From JAWVFN01 sp963696625 (lineage in GTDB: Bacteria > Actinomycetota > Thermoleophilia > Solirubrobacterales > 70-9): a stretch of DNA of 64,000 nt. This document shows, piece by piece, positions 17,182-25,760 of the stretch (position 1 is the first letter of the stretch; each line of letters opens with the position of its first letter). Both the position numbers and the translations under genes were made by a program. The stretch lies in the NCBI GenBank assembly GCA_963696625.1, contig CAVOKZ010000005.1:11454-75453 (forward strand), given 5' to 3'. Below the pieces are notes generated by a model. It was given only the letters and a program-made list of their open reading frames with translations, was not told the origin of the DNA and did not search any database.

Positions 17182-17878
17182 GGCGCTTGCGCAGCTGGTC
17201 GAGCACCTCGCGCGAGAAGCCGACGAGGTCGTTGAGGTCGTCGAACGAGGCAAAGCTCCCGCGTGCGTCGCGCCTGGCGAGTAGGCGGGCGGACTGAGTC
17301 ACCGACAAGCCGGCCTCACGGAGTTGCTCGAACGTGAGGCTGTTGAGGGCCGCGACAGCGCGGCTCACGGGGTTTGACGGCTGTCCAGACTGCGGCTCCG
17401 GGCTGATTTGATCCACCCCGCCCGAGCCCTGCGCCGACGACCCCGGCCGCGAAGCGGGGGAGTCGCCGGTTGATGAAAGATCGCGGACGATCTGGCCGGC
17501 GCGCTCGACGCGCTGCTCGATCTCGGAGAGCTGCTGCTCGACGCGGTCGGCGTAGGGGAGGAAGCCGGTTTGGCCGAGGATCTCACGCTCGCGGGCGCTT
17601 ATCGAGGGAGGCGGTGGGGGTGCGGCGGCGGGCCGGGGCGCTGCTTCGAGGCGGTCGGCGATCGCGTTCAGCTCGGCCGTGATCCAGCCGCGGATCTCGA
17701 TCTTGAGCTCGTCGGCGACGCGGTCGAGGCCGTGGCTCGACTCGATCGCGTCGAGGCGACGCTCGATCGCGGCGAGCCTCTGGCCCTCCGCCGGGTCCGG
17801 CCTGCGCGGCTCGGGTTTCGCGCCGCCTTCGGGCGGCTCGACGAGCCAGTCATCGCTCTGGCTCCGAGACGAATCCAC
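17168..17878 (-). CDS. Coiled-coil protein with C-terminal helix-hairpin-helix-like domain
   Basis: A 236-residue soluble protein of unknown role. The N-terminal third is acidic/Pro-rich, with a helical stretch AIERRLDAIESSHGLDRVAD. There is a Pro-rich linker (PAAAPPPPPS), a second coiled-coil region RVEQQLSEIEQRVERAGQIV, then a Ser/Gly/Gln linker. The last 55 residues (LTFEQLREAGLSVTQSARLL through FDDLNDLVGFSREVLDQLR) look like a paired helix-hairpin-helix fold as in ComEA-like proteins. GTG start at 17878. It lies divergent from the epimerase gene. Confidence 0.65.
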   Translation of the reverse strand: MDSSRSQSDDWLVEPPEGGAKPEPRRPDPAEGQRLAAIERRLDAIESSHGLDRVADELKIEIRGWITAELNAIADRLEAAPRPAAAPPPPPSISAREREILGQTGFLPYADRVEQQLSEIEQRVERAGQIVRDLSSTGDSPASRPGSSAQGSGGVDQISPEPQSGQPSNPVSRAVAALNSLTFEQLREAGLSVTQSARLLARRDARGSFASFDDLNDLVGFSREVLDQLRKRLSLG

Positions 17879-17945
17879 GTTCTCCGCGTTCTACGGCGGC
17901 GGCAGGAACCCTGCCTCCGAACGGTTTCGGCCGACTTGCTGTTGC

Positions 17946-17951
17946 TAGCCT
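17946..17951 (+). promoter_or_regulatory. -10 element of the epimerase gene
   Basis: TAGCCT ends 9 nt before ATG 17961. Confidence 0.45.
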
Positions 17952-17960
17952 GCCGCGTCG

Positions 17961-18938
17961 ATGACGCAACGAATCGCCGTGACCGGCGCCGGGGGCTTCA
18001 TCGGCGGCCACCTGGCGGCGGACCTGCTCGCTGAGGGCCACGAGGTGCGCATGGTCGACATCAAGCCCTTCGAGGAGTGGTACCAGCAGCCCGAGGGCGC
18101 CGAGAAGGTGCAGCTCGACCTGAGCCTCGCCGACGCCTGCAAGCAGGCGGTCGCCGGCTGCTCGCGCGTGTACAACCTCTCGGCCGACATGGGTGGCATG
18201 GGGTTCATCGAGAACAACAAGGCGCTCTGCATGCTCACGGTGCTGATCAACACGCACCTGCTGCAGGCGTCCGCCGAGGCCGACGTCGAGCGGTTCTTCT
18301 TCTCCTCCTCGGCCTGTGTCTACGCCGCCGACAAGCAGACCGACCCCGACGTAACGGCGCTCTCGGAATCCGACGCATACCCGGCAATGCCCGAGGACGG
18401 CTACGGCTGGGAGAAGCTCTTCTCCGAGCGCATGTGCCGCCACTTCCGCGAGGACTTCGGGCTGACCACCCGCGTCGCCCGCTATCACAACGTCTACGGC
18501 CCGCTCGGCACCTTCGAGGGCGGCCGCGAGAAGGCCCCGGCCGCGCTCTGCCGCAAGATCGCCGAGGCCAAGCTCGCAGGCAACCACGAGATCGAGGTCT
18601 GGGGCGACGGCGAGCAGTCGCGCAGCTTCATGTACATCGACGACTGCCTGCGCGGCACCAAGGCGATTCTCGACTCGGACATCGAGGACCCGATCAACCT
18701 CGGCTCCGCCGAGCTGGTGACGATCAACCAGATGATCGAGATCATCGAGCAGATCGCCGGGATCGAGGTCAAGCGCAATCACGACCTCAGCGCTCCCCAG
18801 GGCGTGCGGGGTCGCAACTCGGACAACACGCGGATCAAGGAGGAACTCGGCTGGGAGCCGTCGATCCCGCTGGCGCAAGGCCTCGAGAAGACCTACGGCT
18901 GGATCTACGAGCAGCTCGAGGCGCGGGTCGCGGCATAG
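17961..18938 (+). CDS. NAD-dependent epimerase, GDP-mannose 3,5-epimerase-like
   Basis: A 325-residue extended short-chain dehydrogenase. The NAD motif is GAGGFIGGHL. YNLSADMGGMGFIENN and GTFEGGREKAPAALCRKI are close to plant and bacterial GDP-mannose 3,5-epimerases. The catalytic YxxxK is YGWEK (about residue 152) with Ser in FFSSSACVY. Later come VWGDGEQSRSFMYIDDC and GVRGRNSDNTRIKEELGW. It would supply GDP-L-galactose/gulose-type sugars for surface glycans. No GDP-mannose pyrophosphorylase is nearby. Confidence 0.85.
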   Translation: MTQRIAVTGAGGFIGGHLAADLLAEGHEVRMVDIKPFEEWYQQPEGAEKVQLDLSLADACKQAVAGCSRVYNLSADMGGMGFIENNKALCMLTVLINTHLLQASAEADVERFFFSSSACVYAADKQTDPDVTALSESDAYPAMPEDGYGWEKLFSERMCRHFREDFGLTTRVARYHNVYGPLGTFEGGREKAPAALCRKIAEAKLAGNHEIEVWGDGEQSRSFMYIDDCLRGTKAILDSDIEDPINLGSAELVTINQMIEIIEQIAGIEVKRNHDLSAPQGVRGRNSDNTRIKEELGWEPSIPLAQGLEKTYGWIYEQLEARVAA

Positions 18939-18993
18939 CTGAGGCCGAGGGGGAGTCGGTGCCGGGGGCGCCCCCGCGTGCGTCATGAGGCCG

Positions 18994-19437
18994 CTAAAGG
19001 TCGTAGCGTGCGATGTCGGAGTCGAGGCGCTCGGCCTCGTCGCCGCCCGGGCGGGGCGGCGCCGGGCCGCCGCCCGACGACCGCCGCCATCGCCGCAGTG
19101 CGGCGCCGATCGCGAGGATCGCGATCCCGAGCCCGGCGACCGGAAAGACCCAGGCCGTGAGGTCGAAGCCGCTGTCGCCGGGGACCGCGAGCACGTCCTT
19201 TCCGTACTCGGCGACGAGCTCGTCCTTGATCTGCTGCTTGGTCAGCCCCTCGTCGATCAGGCGCCGGACCAGCTCGCGCTCGCGCTCGGCCTGGGGCGAG
19301 GCGGAGAGCTGGAGCGTCGTCCCGCAGATCGGGCACATGACCTCGTCCTCGATGTCGGGCAGCGAGGCCTGGGCCTGGGCCGTCGCCGGCAGGGCGATCG
19401 CCGCGAGCAGCGCCGCGATCGCCGCGGTGCGCCTCAT
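18994..19437 (-). CDS. ccmH: Cytochrome c-type biogenesis protein CcmH
   Basis: 147 residues. A signal peptide (AAIAALLAAIALPATAQA) is followed by the CcmH domain with the redox pair in EVMCPICGTTLQLS (CxxC) and the helical bundle RELVRRLIDEGLTKQQIKDE, EYGKDVLAVP. One C-terminal membrane helix (FPVAGLGIAILAIGAAL) leads to a basic tail. It reduces apocytochrome c thiols before heme attachment. Start ATG 19437 overlaps the ccmG stop as ATGA. The partner genes ccmE/ccmF lie 6.6 kb away on the other strand. Confidence 0.9.
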   Translation of the reverse strand: MRRTAAIAALLAAIALPATAQAQASLPDIEDEVMCPICGTTLQLSASPQAERERELVRRLIDEGLTKQQIKDELVAEYGKDVLAVPGDSGFDLTAWVFPVAGLGIAILAIGAALRRWRRSSGGGPAPPRPGGDEAERLDSDIARYDL

Positions 19438-19970
19438 GAGGGGGAGGGGGCGGGAGCTGAGATCAGCGGCGCCACCTCGTCGCGGAGATAGGCGTCGGTC
19501 ACCGGCCCGCGGTGGATCAGCGCCACCTTGCCCGCGGGGTCGATCAGGAAGTTCTCGGGAAAGCCGGTCATGCCCCAGGCGTCGCGGCGCTCGCGCCCGT
19601 CGCCGTCCCGCAGCTGCGGATAGCTGAGCCCGTACTTGGCGACGAACTCCTTGGCGTCGTCGGTGGCGTCGTCGAGATCGACGCCGAGCACGGTGAAGCC
19701 GTCGCCGCCGTGCTGGCGCTGGAAGCTCTCGAGCGCCGGCGCCTCGCCGCGGCAGGGTCCGCACCACGAGGCCCAGAAGTTGACCAGCACCCAGGTGCCC
19801 TTGTAGTCGGCGAGGCTGCCGCTGCCGCCGCCGGAGAGCCGGGGCAGCACCTTGTCGGGGGCTGGGTCGCCGACCGCGAGATTGCTCTCGCCCTTGCTGA
19901 TCACGCCGTAGCCGAGCAGGGCGACGACCGCCAGCACCGCCATGAAGACGGCAAATGAACGCGCACTCAT
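19434..19970 (-). CDS. ccmG: Thioredoxin-like cytochrome c biogenesis protein (CcmG/DsbE/ResA type)
   Basis: 178 residues. An N-terminal membrane anchor (FAVFMAVLAVVALLGYGV) is followed by a periplasm-type thioredoxin domain. The active site is FWASWCGPCRGEAPALES, then VLGVDLDDATDDAKEFVAKY, the cis-proline region is GMTGFPENFLIDPAGKV, and the domain ends with VALIHRGPV. It keeps CcmH or apocytochromes reduced. ATG 19970 is supported by TAACCT 8 nt upstream. It is the first gene of a two-gene ccmG-ccmH operon. ResA is the alternative name for the same role. Confidence 0.88.
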   Translation of the reverse strand: MSARSFAVFMAVLAVVALLGYGVISKGESNLAVGDPAPDKVLPRLSGGGSGSLADYKGTWVLVNFWASWCGPCRGEAPALESFQRQHGGDGFTVLGVDLDDATDDAKEFVAKYGLSYPQLRDGDGRERRDAWGMTGFPENFLIDPAGKVALIHRGPVTDAYLRDEVAPLISAPAPSPS

Positions 19971-19978
19971 CGCCGTGG

Positions 19979-19984
19979 AGGTTA
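19979..19984 (-). promoter_or_regulatory. -10 element of ccmG-ccmH
   Basis: On the minus strand TAACCT ends 8 nt before ATG 19970. Confidence 0.45.
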
Positions 19985-20096
19985 GTGAGGGGCGTAGCGA
20001 CGTCAGCCCGCTGTATCTGTCGCGGCGGCTTGCCGCCGTGACTTTATGACGGGCGCTACGGAGCGACCTGATGATCCCGCCTAGACTTCCACCCGC

Positions 20097-20169
20097 GCGG
20101 CAGTAGCTCAGTTGGTAGAGCATCAGCTTCCCAAGCTGAGGGTCGCCGGTTCGAGCCCGGTCTGCCGCT
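20097..20169 (+). tRNA. tRNA-Gly (anticodon CCC)
   Basis: A complete 73-nt cloverleaf. Acceptor GCGGCAG pairs with CTGCCGC, and the D-arm is GCTC/GAGC. Anticodon stem TCAGC/GCTGA encloses loop TTCCCAA (anticodon CCC). The T-arm is GCCGG TTCGAGC CCGGT, and the discriminator is T. CCA is not encoded. No intron. Confidence 0.95.
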
Positions 20170-20213
20170 CTTCGACCCTCGCCTGCGGCGAGATCGGCAC
20201 CAGGACTCGCCGC

Positions 20214-20219
20214 TAATGT
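20214..20219 (+). promoter_or_regulatory. -10 element of the nucleotidyltransferase operon
   Basis: TAATGT ends 7 nt before GTG 20227. Confidence 0.45.
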
Positions 20220-20226
20220 TCCCGCT

Positions 20227-20940
20227 GTGCAGAGACCGCCCGTCCTAATCCTCTGCGGCGGGCGCGGGACGCGCCTGCGCGAGCGCACGACAGAGATCCC
20301 CAAGGCTCTGGTCGAGATCGGCGCCATGCCGATCCTCTGGCACGTGATCCAGATCTACGCCGCCCAGGGGTTGGAGCGTTTCCTCCTGCTCACCGGCTAC
20401 AAGGGCGAGATGATCGAGGAGTGGGCCGCGGCCCAGGACTGGCCCGAGAACGTGACGGTCGAGTGCCTCGACACGGGCCAGGACACTCCGACCGGGGGCA
20501 GGATCAAGCTCGCCGAGGAGTGGGTCGACGGCGAGCGGTTCTGCGCCACGTACTCCGACGGCGTCGCCGACATCGAGCTCGCGAAGCTGCTCGACCACCA
20601 TGCCGAGCACGGGAGCGTGGCGACGGTGACGGTGGTCAAGCCCGAGCTCCAGTTCGGCGTGGCCAACATCAACGGCGACAGCCGGGTGACCGGATTCGAG
20701 GAGAAGCCGAAGCTCGAGACCTGGATCAACGGCGGCTTCTTCTGCTTCGAGCCTCCCGCCTTCGACTACCTGACCACCGACAGCATCCTCGAGCGCGAGC
20801 CGCTCGAGCGCCTCGCCGGCGACGGGCAGCTCGTCGCCTTCGAGCACCACGGCTTCTGGGACTGCATGGACACCTACAAGGACTCGGTCGTGCTCAACGA
20901 TCTCTGGGCCGGCGGCGATGCGCCCTGGAGGGTCTGGTGA
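20227..20940 (+). CDS. rfbF: Glucose-1-phosphate cytidylyltransferase-like sugar nucleotidyltransferase
   Basis: A 237-residue GT-A-fold nucleotidyltransferase. The signature LCGGRGTRLRERT with the basic EIPKALVEIG is near the N-terminus, and the metal aspartate is in ATYSDGVADI. WINGGFFCFEP and EHHGFWDCMDTYKD match RfbF-type enzymes that make CDP-glucose. Its stop overlaps the GTG of an epimerase/dehydratase gene as GTGA. The next gene in the canonical pathway is CDP-glucose 4,6-dehydratase, which supports the assignment. An NDP-sugar transferase of other base specificity remains possible. Confidence 0.82.
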   Translation: MQRPPVLILCGGRGTRLRERTTEIPKALVEIGAMPILWHVIQIYAAQGLERFLLLTGYKGEMIEEWAAAQDWPENVTVECLDTGQDTPTGGRIKLAEEWVDGERFCATYSDGVADIELAKLLDHHAEHGSVATVTVVKPELQFGVANINGDSRVTGFEEKPKLETWINGGFFCFEPPAFDYLTTDSILEREPLERLAGDGQLVAFEHHGFWDCMDTYKDSVVLNDLWAGGDAPWRVW

Positions 20941-21908
20941 GCGTCAGCCGCGCCCTCGTCACCGGCGGCCACGGATTCGCCGGAGCCTGGCTCTCGAAGA
21001 CCCTGCTCGGCGAGGGCGCCGAGGTCACCGTGCTCGACCGCCGGGATCCGCCGGTCTCGGGCCTGCGTCTGCACGACGTCTCCTCCGACGTCAACCTCGT
21101 CACCGGCGACCTCCGCGACGGCGAGCTGCTGAACAAGGAGATCGGCGGCGGCAACTACGACGCGGTCTTCCACCTCGCCGCCGTCACGATCGTCGGCGAG
21201 GCGATCGGCGCCCCCGTCGCGACCTTCGAGGTCAACGTCCAGGGCACCTGGAACCTGCTCGAGGCCTGCCGCGGGGGCGGGGTGGGGGCGGTCGTCGTCG
21301 CCTCCTCCGACAAGGCCTACGGCGCCCACGAGACCCTGCCCTACCGGGAGGACTTCGCGCTGCAGCCGAGCCACCCCTACGAGGCGAGCAAGGCGGCCGC
21401 CGACGTGATCTCGCGCAGCTACTGGAAGGCCTACGGCCTGCCGGTCGCGGTCACCCGTTTCGCCAACCTCTACGGCGGCGGCGACATGAACTTCTCGCGC
21501 TTGATCCCCGAGACCGCCACCGCGGTGCTCGACGGCCGCTCGCCGGTGATCCGCTCCGACGGCAGCCCGATTCGCGATTTCCTCTACATCGAGGACTGCG
21601 CCGCGGCCTACCTCGCGATCGCCGCGTCGCTTCAGGAAGGCGACGCTGCGCGCGGTGAGGCGTTCAACGCCGGTGGCGGCAGGCCGTTCAGCGTTCGCGA
21701 GGTGGTCGAGACGATCTGCGAGCTGGGCCCGAACGACGTCGAGCCCGACTTCCAGGGCGACGGCAACCCCGAAGGCGAGATCGACAAGCAGTACGTCGAT
21801 CCGGCCAAGATCGCTGAGGTCGTCGGCTGGCAGCCCGAGGTCGATCTGCGCGAGGGGCTGCGGCGGACGATCGAGTGGTACGGCGCCCACGACGAACTGC
21901 GCCCGTAA
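20937..21908 (+). CDS. rfbG: CDP-glucose 4,6-dehydratase-like NAD-dependent dehydratase
   Basis: A 323-residue extended SDR protein. The NAD motif is VTGGHGFAGAWL, the substrate segment FHLAAVTIVGEA, the catalytic Ser region VASSDKAYGAH, and YxxxK is YEASK. The later DGSPIRDFLYIEDC and GGGRPFSVREVVE are typical. The SSDKAYG wording is shared with CDP-glucose 4,6-dehydratases. It would convert the product of the upstream gene to CDP-4-keto-6-deoxyglucose for deoxysugar synthesis. GTG start overlaps the upstream stop. Confidence 0.78.
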   Translation: MSVSRALVTGGHGFAGAWLSKTLLGEGAEVTVLDRRDPPVSGLRLHDVSSDVNLVTGDLRDGELLNKEIGGGNYDAVFHLAAVTIVGEAIGAPVATFEVNVQGTWNLLEACRGGGVGAVVVASSDKAYGAHETLPYREDFALQPSHPYEASKAAADVISRSYWKAYGLPVAVTRFANLYGGGDMNFSRLIPETATAVLDGRSPVIRSDGSPIRDFLYIEDCAAAYLAIAASLQEGDAARGEAFNAGGGRPFSVREVVETICELGPNDVEPDFQGDGNPEGEIDKQYVDPAKIAEVVGWQPEVDLREGLRRTIEWYGAHDELRP

Positions 21909-21932
21909 TAGGCTCCGGCCAGGAGGAAGCGC

Positions 21933-23714
21933 ATGGGTTTTCTTGAGCCGTCGGCACCGCCCTTTGACGTCGAGGAGTGGAAGCGCAAGCCGCACCTGGC
22001 GCGGATCAAGCCGCTGGTCCAGGACTGGGGCCTGAACGGCTTCGGCTCGCCGGCCTTCGTCTACCTCCTCTACGCCGTAAAGCTCGTGATCTGGGTCGTC
22101 GGCGCGGCGCTGGTGATCTCGCTCACCCCGGGGCTCGGCAGCCTCACCGACTTCTCCGACTGGTGGACCGAGCCGATCGTGCTCCAGAAGCTCGCGGTCT
22201 GGGCGCTGCTCTGGGAGATCCTCGGCCTCGGCGCCGGCTCGATGCCGCTCACCTTCCGTTTCAAGCCGCTGATCGGCGGCCCGCTCTACTGGCTGCGCCC
22301 GGGGACGATGCGCCTGCCCCCGTGGCCCGACAGGGTGCCTCTGACCAAGGGCACCACGCGGACCCCGGTCGACGCCCTGCTCTACGCGGGCGTGCTCGCC
22401 TCGGCGGTCTTCCTGCTGGCCGCGAGCGGCAGCGACATCGCCGGCAGCGCCGCCGGCCGCCTGCCGCAGGAGGGCATCGCCTGCCTCCTCGTCCTGCTGG
22501 CGCTGCTCGGCCTCCGCGACAAGGTCTCCTTCCTCGGCGCCCGCCCCGAGGTCTACCTCCCGTTCCTGGTGATCTCGCTGTTCGCGCCCGACCAGTGGAT
22601 CGCCGCCTGGCAGTTCGTCCTGCTCTTCATCTGGTGGGGGGCGGCGTCGTCGAAGCTCAACCACCATTTCCCGTTCGTCGTCTCGACGATGCTCTCCAAC
22701 GCGCCCTGGATGCGGTCGAAGACGATCAAGCGCCGGCTCTGGCGCGACTATCCCGAGGACATGCGGCCGTCCCGGGAGGCGGCGCTGTTCTCGCACTTCG
22801 GGACCGTGCAGGAGTTCACCTGGCCGTTCCTGCTGCTGTTCGTCGACAACGACATAGTCCGCACGATCGCGATCGTCGGGATGATCCTCTTCCACGTGAA
22901 CATCACCTCGATGTTCCCGCTCGCCGTCCCGCTCGAGTGGAACCTGTTCATGATCTTCGGGATCCTCTTCCTCTTCGGGCACTACGGCGACGTGCCGCTC
23001 TCGAGCCTCGACGACCCGCTGCTGATCGTCCTCATCGCCCTCTGGGGCGTGGCGATGCCGATTCTCGGCAGCCTGCGGCCCGACAAGATCAGCTTCCTGC
23101 CGGCGATGCGCTACTACGCCGGCAACTGGGCGACGACCCAGTGGCTGTTCAAGAAGGGCAGCGGGGCGGAGGAGAAGCTCGACACCAACCTCAACAAGCC
23201 CGCGCGGCTGGTGGTCGAGCAGGTCGCCGAGCTCTATGACCGCGAGACCGCCGAGTACCTGCTCAACAAGGGCCTCGGGTTTCGCTCGATGCATTCGCAC
23301 GGCCGCGCGCTGAACGCGCTGCTGCCGCACGCCGTCGGAGACGTCGAGGACTACGACGCCCGCGAGGGCGAGCTGATCTCCAACGTCGTCAACGGCTGGA
23401 ACTTCGGCGATGCCCATTTCCACGGCAAGCAGCTCCTCGACGCGATCCAGGAGAAGTGCGAGTGGAAGGAGGGCGAGGTGCGCGTGATCACGCTCGAGTC
23501 CGAGCCGATGGCCGGCTCGCCGACCCGCGGCAAGCAGCGTTACGCGATCTACGACCCCGTCAGCGGCCTGGTCGAGGAGGGCTACGTCAACGTCGCCGAC
23601 ATGATCGAGGCGCAGCCGTGGCTCGACGAGTCGTTCAAGTTCCCGGTCGAGGTCACCGGCGGCCCCGGCGTCAAGCCCGAAGGCATCCTGCGCCGGGTCG
23701 CCAAGGCCCTTTGA
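21933..23714 (+). CDS. DUF3556-type integral membrane protein
   Basis: 593 residues, starting MGFLEPSAPPFDVEEWKRKP with a GGAGG ribosome-binding site about 8 nt upstream. The N-terminal two thirds contain about ten hydrophobic helices. The segment YWLRPGTMRLPPWPDRVPLT is characteristic of the DUF3556 family known from mycobacteria and other actinobacteria. The C-terminal 170 residues are soluble (FHGKQLLDAIQEKC, VNVADMIEAQPWLD). The function is unknown. Its TGA overlaps the TTG start of the FAD oxidoreductase gene (TTGA), so the two probably work together, possibly on a lipid substrate (inference). Confidence 0.8.
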   Translation: MGFLEPSAPPFDVEEWKRKPHLARIKPLVQDWGLNGFGSPAFVYLLYAVKLVIWVVGAALVISLTPGLGSLTDFSDWWTEPIVLQKLAVWALLWEILGLGAGSMPLTFRFKPLIGGPLYWLRPGTMRLPPWPDRVPLTKGTTRTPVDALLYAGVLASAVFLLAASGSDIAGSAAGRLPQEGIACLLVLLALLGLRDKVSFLGARPEVYLPFLVISLFAPDQWIAAWQFVLLFIWWGAASSKLNHHFPFVVSTMLSNAPWMRSKTIKRRLWRDYPEDMRPSREAALFSHFGTVQEFTWPFLLLFVDNDIVRTIAIVGMILFHVNITSMFPLAVPLEWNLFMIFGILFLFGHYGDVPLSSLDDPLLIVLIALWGVAMPILGSLRPDKISFLPAMRYYAGNWATTQWLFKKGSGAEEKLDTNLNKPARLVVEQVAELYDRETAEYLLNKGLGFRSMHSHGRALNALLPHAVGDVEDYDAREGELISNVVNGWNFGDAHFHGKQLLDAIQEKCEWKEGEVRVITLESEPMAGSPTRGKQRYAIYDPVSGLVEEGYVNVADMIEAQPWLDESFKFPVEVTGGPGVKPEGILRRVAKAL

Positions 23715-25126
23715 GCGAAGCGGTCGTCGTCGGCTCGGGCCCCAACGGGCTCGCGGGCGCGGTGGCGCTGGCGCGCGAGGGGGTCGAGGTGACGGTGCTC
23801 GAGGCGGCCGATCGAATCGGCGGCGGGACCCGGACCAGTGAGCTGACCGTTCCCGGCCTGCTCCACGACGAGTGCTCGGCGTCTCACCCGATGGCGGTCG
23901 GCTCGCCGTTCCTGCGCTCGCTCGACCTGGCAAAGCACGGGCTCGAGTGGCTGTGGCCGGAGGTCGACCTCGCGCACCCGCTCGAGGGCGAGCAGCCCGG
24001 GGTGATGGTCAAGGGCATCGCCGAGACCGCCGCCGGGCTCGGGGACGACGGCCGCCGCTGGACCCGGCTCTTCGGCTCGTCTGCGGCCAACTTCGACGCG
24101 ATCAACGAGGACGCGCTGCGGCCGATCGTCCACTTCCCCAAGCACCCGGTCCGCCTCGCCCGCTTCGGGATCCCGGCCGCGACCCCGGCGACGATCGTCG
24201 CCCGCGGCTTCAAGACCCCGCAGGGGCGGGCGCTGTTCGGCGGCGTCGCCGCCCACGCCTTCAGCCCGCTCAACCGGCCGATGAGCTCGTCGGTCGGCTG
24301 CGCGCTGATCGCCGCCTGCCACGCCTACGGCTGGCCGGTCGCCAAGGGCGGTTCGCGGTCGATCACCGACGCTCTCGCCGCCGAGCTCACCGCGTACGGG
24401 GGAAAGATCGAGACCGGCGTCCAGGTCAGCTCGATGAGCGACTTCGACAACCCCGACGCGATCCTCTTCGACCTCGCGCCGGGGGCCGTCGCCGAGATCG
24501 CCGGCGACCGACTGCCCGGCCGGATCGCGAGTGCCTACCGCGGCTACAAGCACGGGCCGGGGGCGTTCAAGCTCGACCTCGCCGTGGAAGGCGGCGTCCC
24601 CTGGCGCGACGAGGTCTGCAAGCGGGCCGGGACCGTCCACTTGGGCGGCCCCTTCGAGGAGATCGCCGCCGCCGAGCGCGCGGTCAACAGCGGAAAGATG
24701 GCGGACCGGCCCTTCGTCCTCGTCGGCCAGCAATATCTCGCTGACCCGAGCCGCTCCAACGGAGACGTCCACCCGGTCTGGACCTACGCCCACGTCCCCA
24801 GCGGCTACAAGGGCGACGCCACCGAGGCGATCCTCGGCCAGCTGGAGCGCTTCGCCCCCGGCGTTCGCGAGCGCATCGTCGGCCAGGCGACCCGCGACCC
24901 GGCCGGCTTCGAGCATTACAACGCCAACTTCGTCGGCGGCGACATCATCACCGGCGCCAACGGCCCGCTGCAGATCCTCTTCCGGCCCCGATTCGCGGTC
25001 AACCCGTACGCCACCGGCATCCCCGGCGTCTACATCTGCTCGGCGGCGACCCCGCCCGGCGCCGGCGCCCACGGCATGGGCGGCTACAACGCGGCACGCT
25101 CGGCGCTGGCACACCTCGCTCAATAG
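23711..25126 (+). CDS. Phytoene-dehydrogenase-like FAD/NAD(P)-dependent oxidoreductase
   Basis: 471 residues. The dinucleotide-binding motif VVVGSGPNGLAGAVALAREG lies at the very N-terminus, then EAADRIGGGTRT. The C-terminal flavin segment GVYICSAATPPGAGAHGMGG closes the fold. It belongs to the CrtI-like amine-oxidoreductase superfamily that acts on lipids or carotenoids. The TTG start at 23711 overlaps the upstream stop. It has no carotenoid gene neighbours and sits with a DUF3556 protein, so the substrate is open. Confidence 0.82.
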   Translation: MSEAVVVGSGPNGLAGAVALAREGVEVTVLEAADRIGGGTRTSELTVPGLLHDECSASHPMAVGSPFLRSLDLAKHGLEWLWPEVDLAHPLEGEQPGVMVKGIAETAAGLGDDGRRWTRLFGSSAANFDAINEDALRPIVHFPKHPVRLARFGIPAATPATIVARGFKTPQGRALFGGVAAHAFSPLNRPMSSSVGCALIAACHAYGWPVAKGGSRSITDALAAELTAYGGKIETGVQVSSMSDFDNPDAILFDLAPGAVAEIAGDRLPGRIASAYRGYKHGPGAFKLDLAVEGGVPWRDEVCKRAGTVHLGGPFEEIAAAERAVNSGKMADRPFVLVGQQYLADPSRSNGDVHPVWTYAHVPSGYKGDATEAILGQLERFAPGVRERIVGQATRDPAGFEHYNANFVGGDIITGANGPLQILFRPRFAVNPYATGIPGVYICSAATPPGAGAHGMGGYNAARSALAHLAQ

Positions 25127-25145
25127 GGAAGACGCAGCCCCGCGG

Positions 25146-25331
25146 TCAGAGTTCTCGGCGCGCAGCTTTGAGGTTCTCGATATCGATGCGATCCTGATCG
25201 CGCCCGGCCGCTTGCTTCATCTCAAGCAGATCTTCGTAACTGCAGACCCGCACTGTCGTTCCGAAAGCCCGGCGCTCCTCGGCATGATCGGCTTGGAATA
25301 GGCCGGCAGGATCGAGAACAACCTGGGTCAT
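25146..25331 (-). CDS. Short nucleotidyltransferase-toxin C-terminal fragment
   Basis: 61 residues. The sequence VRVCSYEDLLEMKQAAGRDQDRIDIENL matches the C-terminal tail of DUF6036/AbiEii-like nucleotidyltransferases (the usual K-x-A-A-G-R-x-x-D-x-x-D-I motif). The catalytic N-terminal domain is absent, so it cannot be an active transferase by itself. It overlaps the preceding HTH gene by 4 bp, so the pair keeps the layout of an antitoxin-toxin operon. It is either a reduced toxin or a decayed remnant. Confidence 0.55.
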   Translation of the reverse strand: MTQVVLDPAGLFQADHAEERRAFGTTVRVCSYEDLLEMKQAAGRDQDRIDIENLKAARREL

Positions 25332-25687
25332 CGCGGCCGACTGGCGGCGAGCTCGCTGGCGGTGCGACTGAGCAAGGCCGCCTGCTCAAGTCGTTGATCC
25401 GGGCTCATCTGATCGAACTCAGCCCGCAGCTCACGAATAGGGACGTTGCCACCGCCCGGCGGAGGCGCACTGAGCGGGATTGCGGACAGTTGAACGGTCT
25501 CGCCCATTGCCTCGAGCAGCCGGTTGATCGTCGCCAGCGAAGGCGAGACTTTGTCGCGCTCAATACGGCTGATATTGGTCTGAGTCATACCTGTGCGCTC
25601 AGCGAGCGCCTCCTGACTGAGGTCGTGTCGTCGTCGGGCAGCGACGAGGAGCCGGCCGCACTTGGGCGCTGTCGGGATCTCAGCCAC
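25328..25687 (-). CDS. XRE-family HTH regulator/antitoxin
   Basis: 119 residues. The helix-turn-helix spans about residues 12-65 (LVAARRRHDLSQEALAERTG, MTQTNISRIERDKVSPSLAT). It is followed by a Pro/Gly linker and a helical tail FDQMSPDQRLEQAALLSRTA. The GTG at 25687 lies 6 nt after a TAAAAT box; GTG 25690 is an alternative. A perfect 16-bp palindrome overlaps the promoter, consistent with autorepression. It is paired with the truncated nucleotidyltransferase-like gene downstream. Confidence 0.75.
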   Translation of the reverse strand: MAEIPTAPKCGRLLVAARRRHDLSQEALAERTGMTQTNISRIERDKVSPSLATINRLLEAMGETVQLSAIPLSAPPPGGGNVPIRELRAEFDQMSPDQRLEQAALLSRTASELAASRPR

Positions 25688-25693
25688 CACCTC

Positions 25694-25714
25694 ATTTTAG
25701 ATCAAAAATGATCT
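25694..25714 (-). promoter_or_regulatory. Promoter and palindromic operator of the HTH gene
   Basis: AGATCAAAAATGATCT (25699-25714) is a perfect inverted repeat, AGATCA/TGATCT around AAAA. It abuts the minus-strand -10 box TAAAAT (25694-25699). Confidence 0.6.
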
Positions 25715-25760
25715 ATAGCTGTGAGATCCCCGATGTCTCGTGTGCGGCCATCGTCGCGGC

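Noticed and set aside
20874..23933. A 1019-codon open frame on the minus strand
   Set aside because: It is antisense to rfbG, the DUF3556 gene and the oxidoreductase start. Its translation is Arg/Asp/Glu/Val-rich without motifs, the usual shadow of a GC-rich genome.
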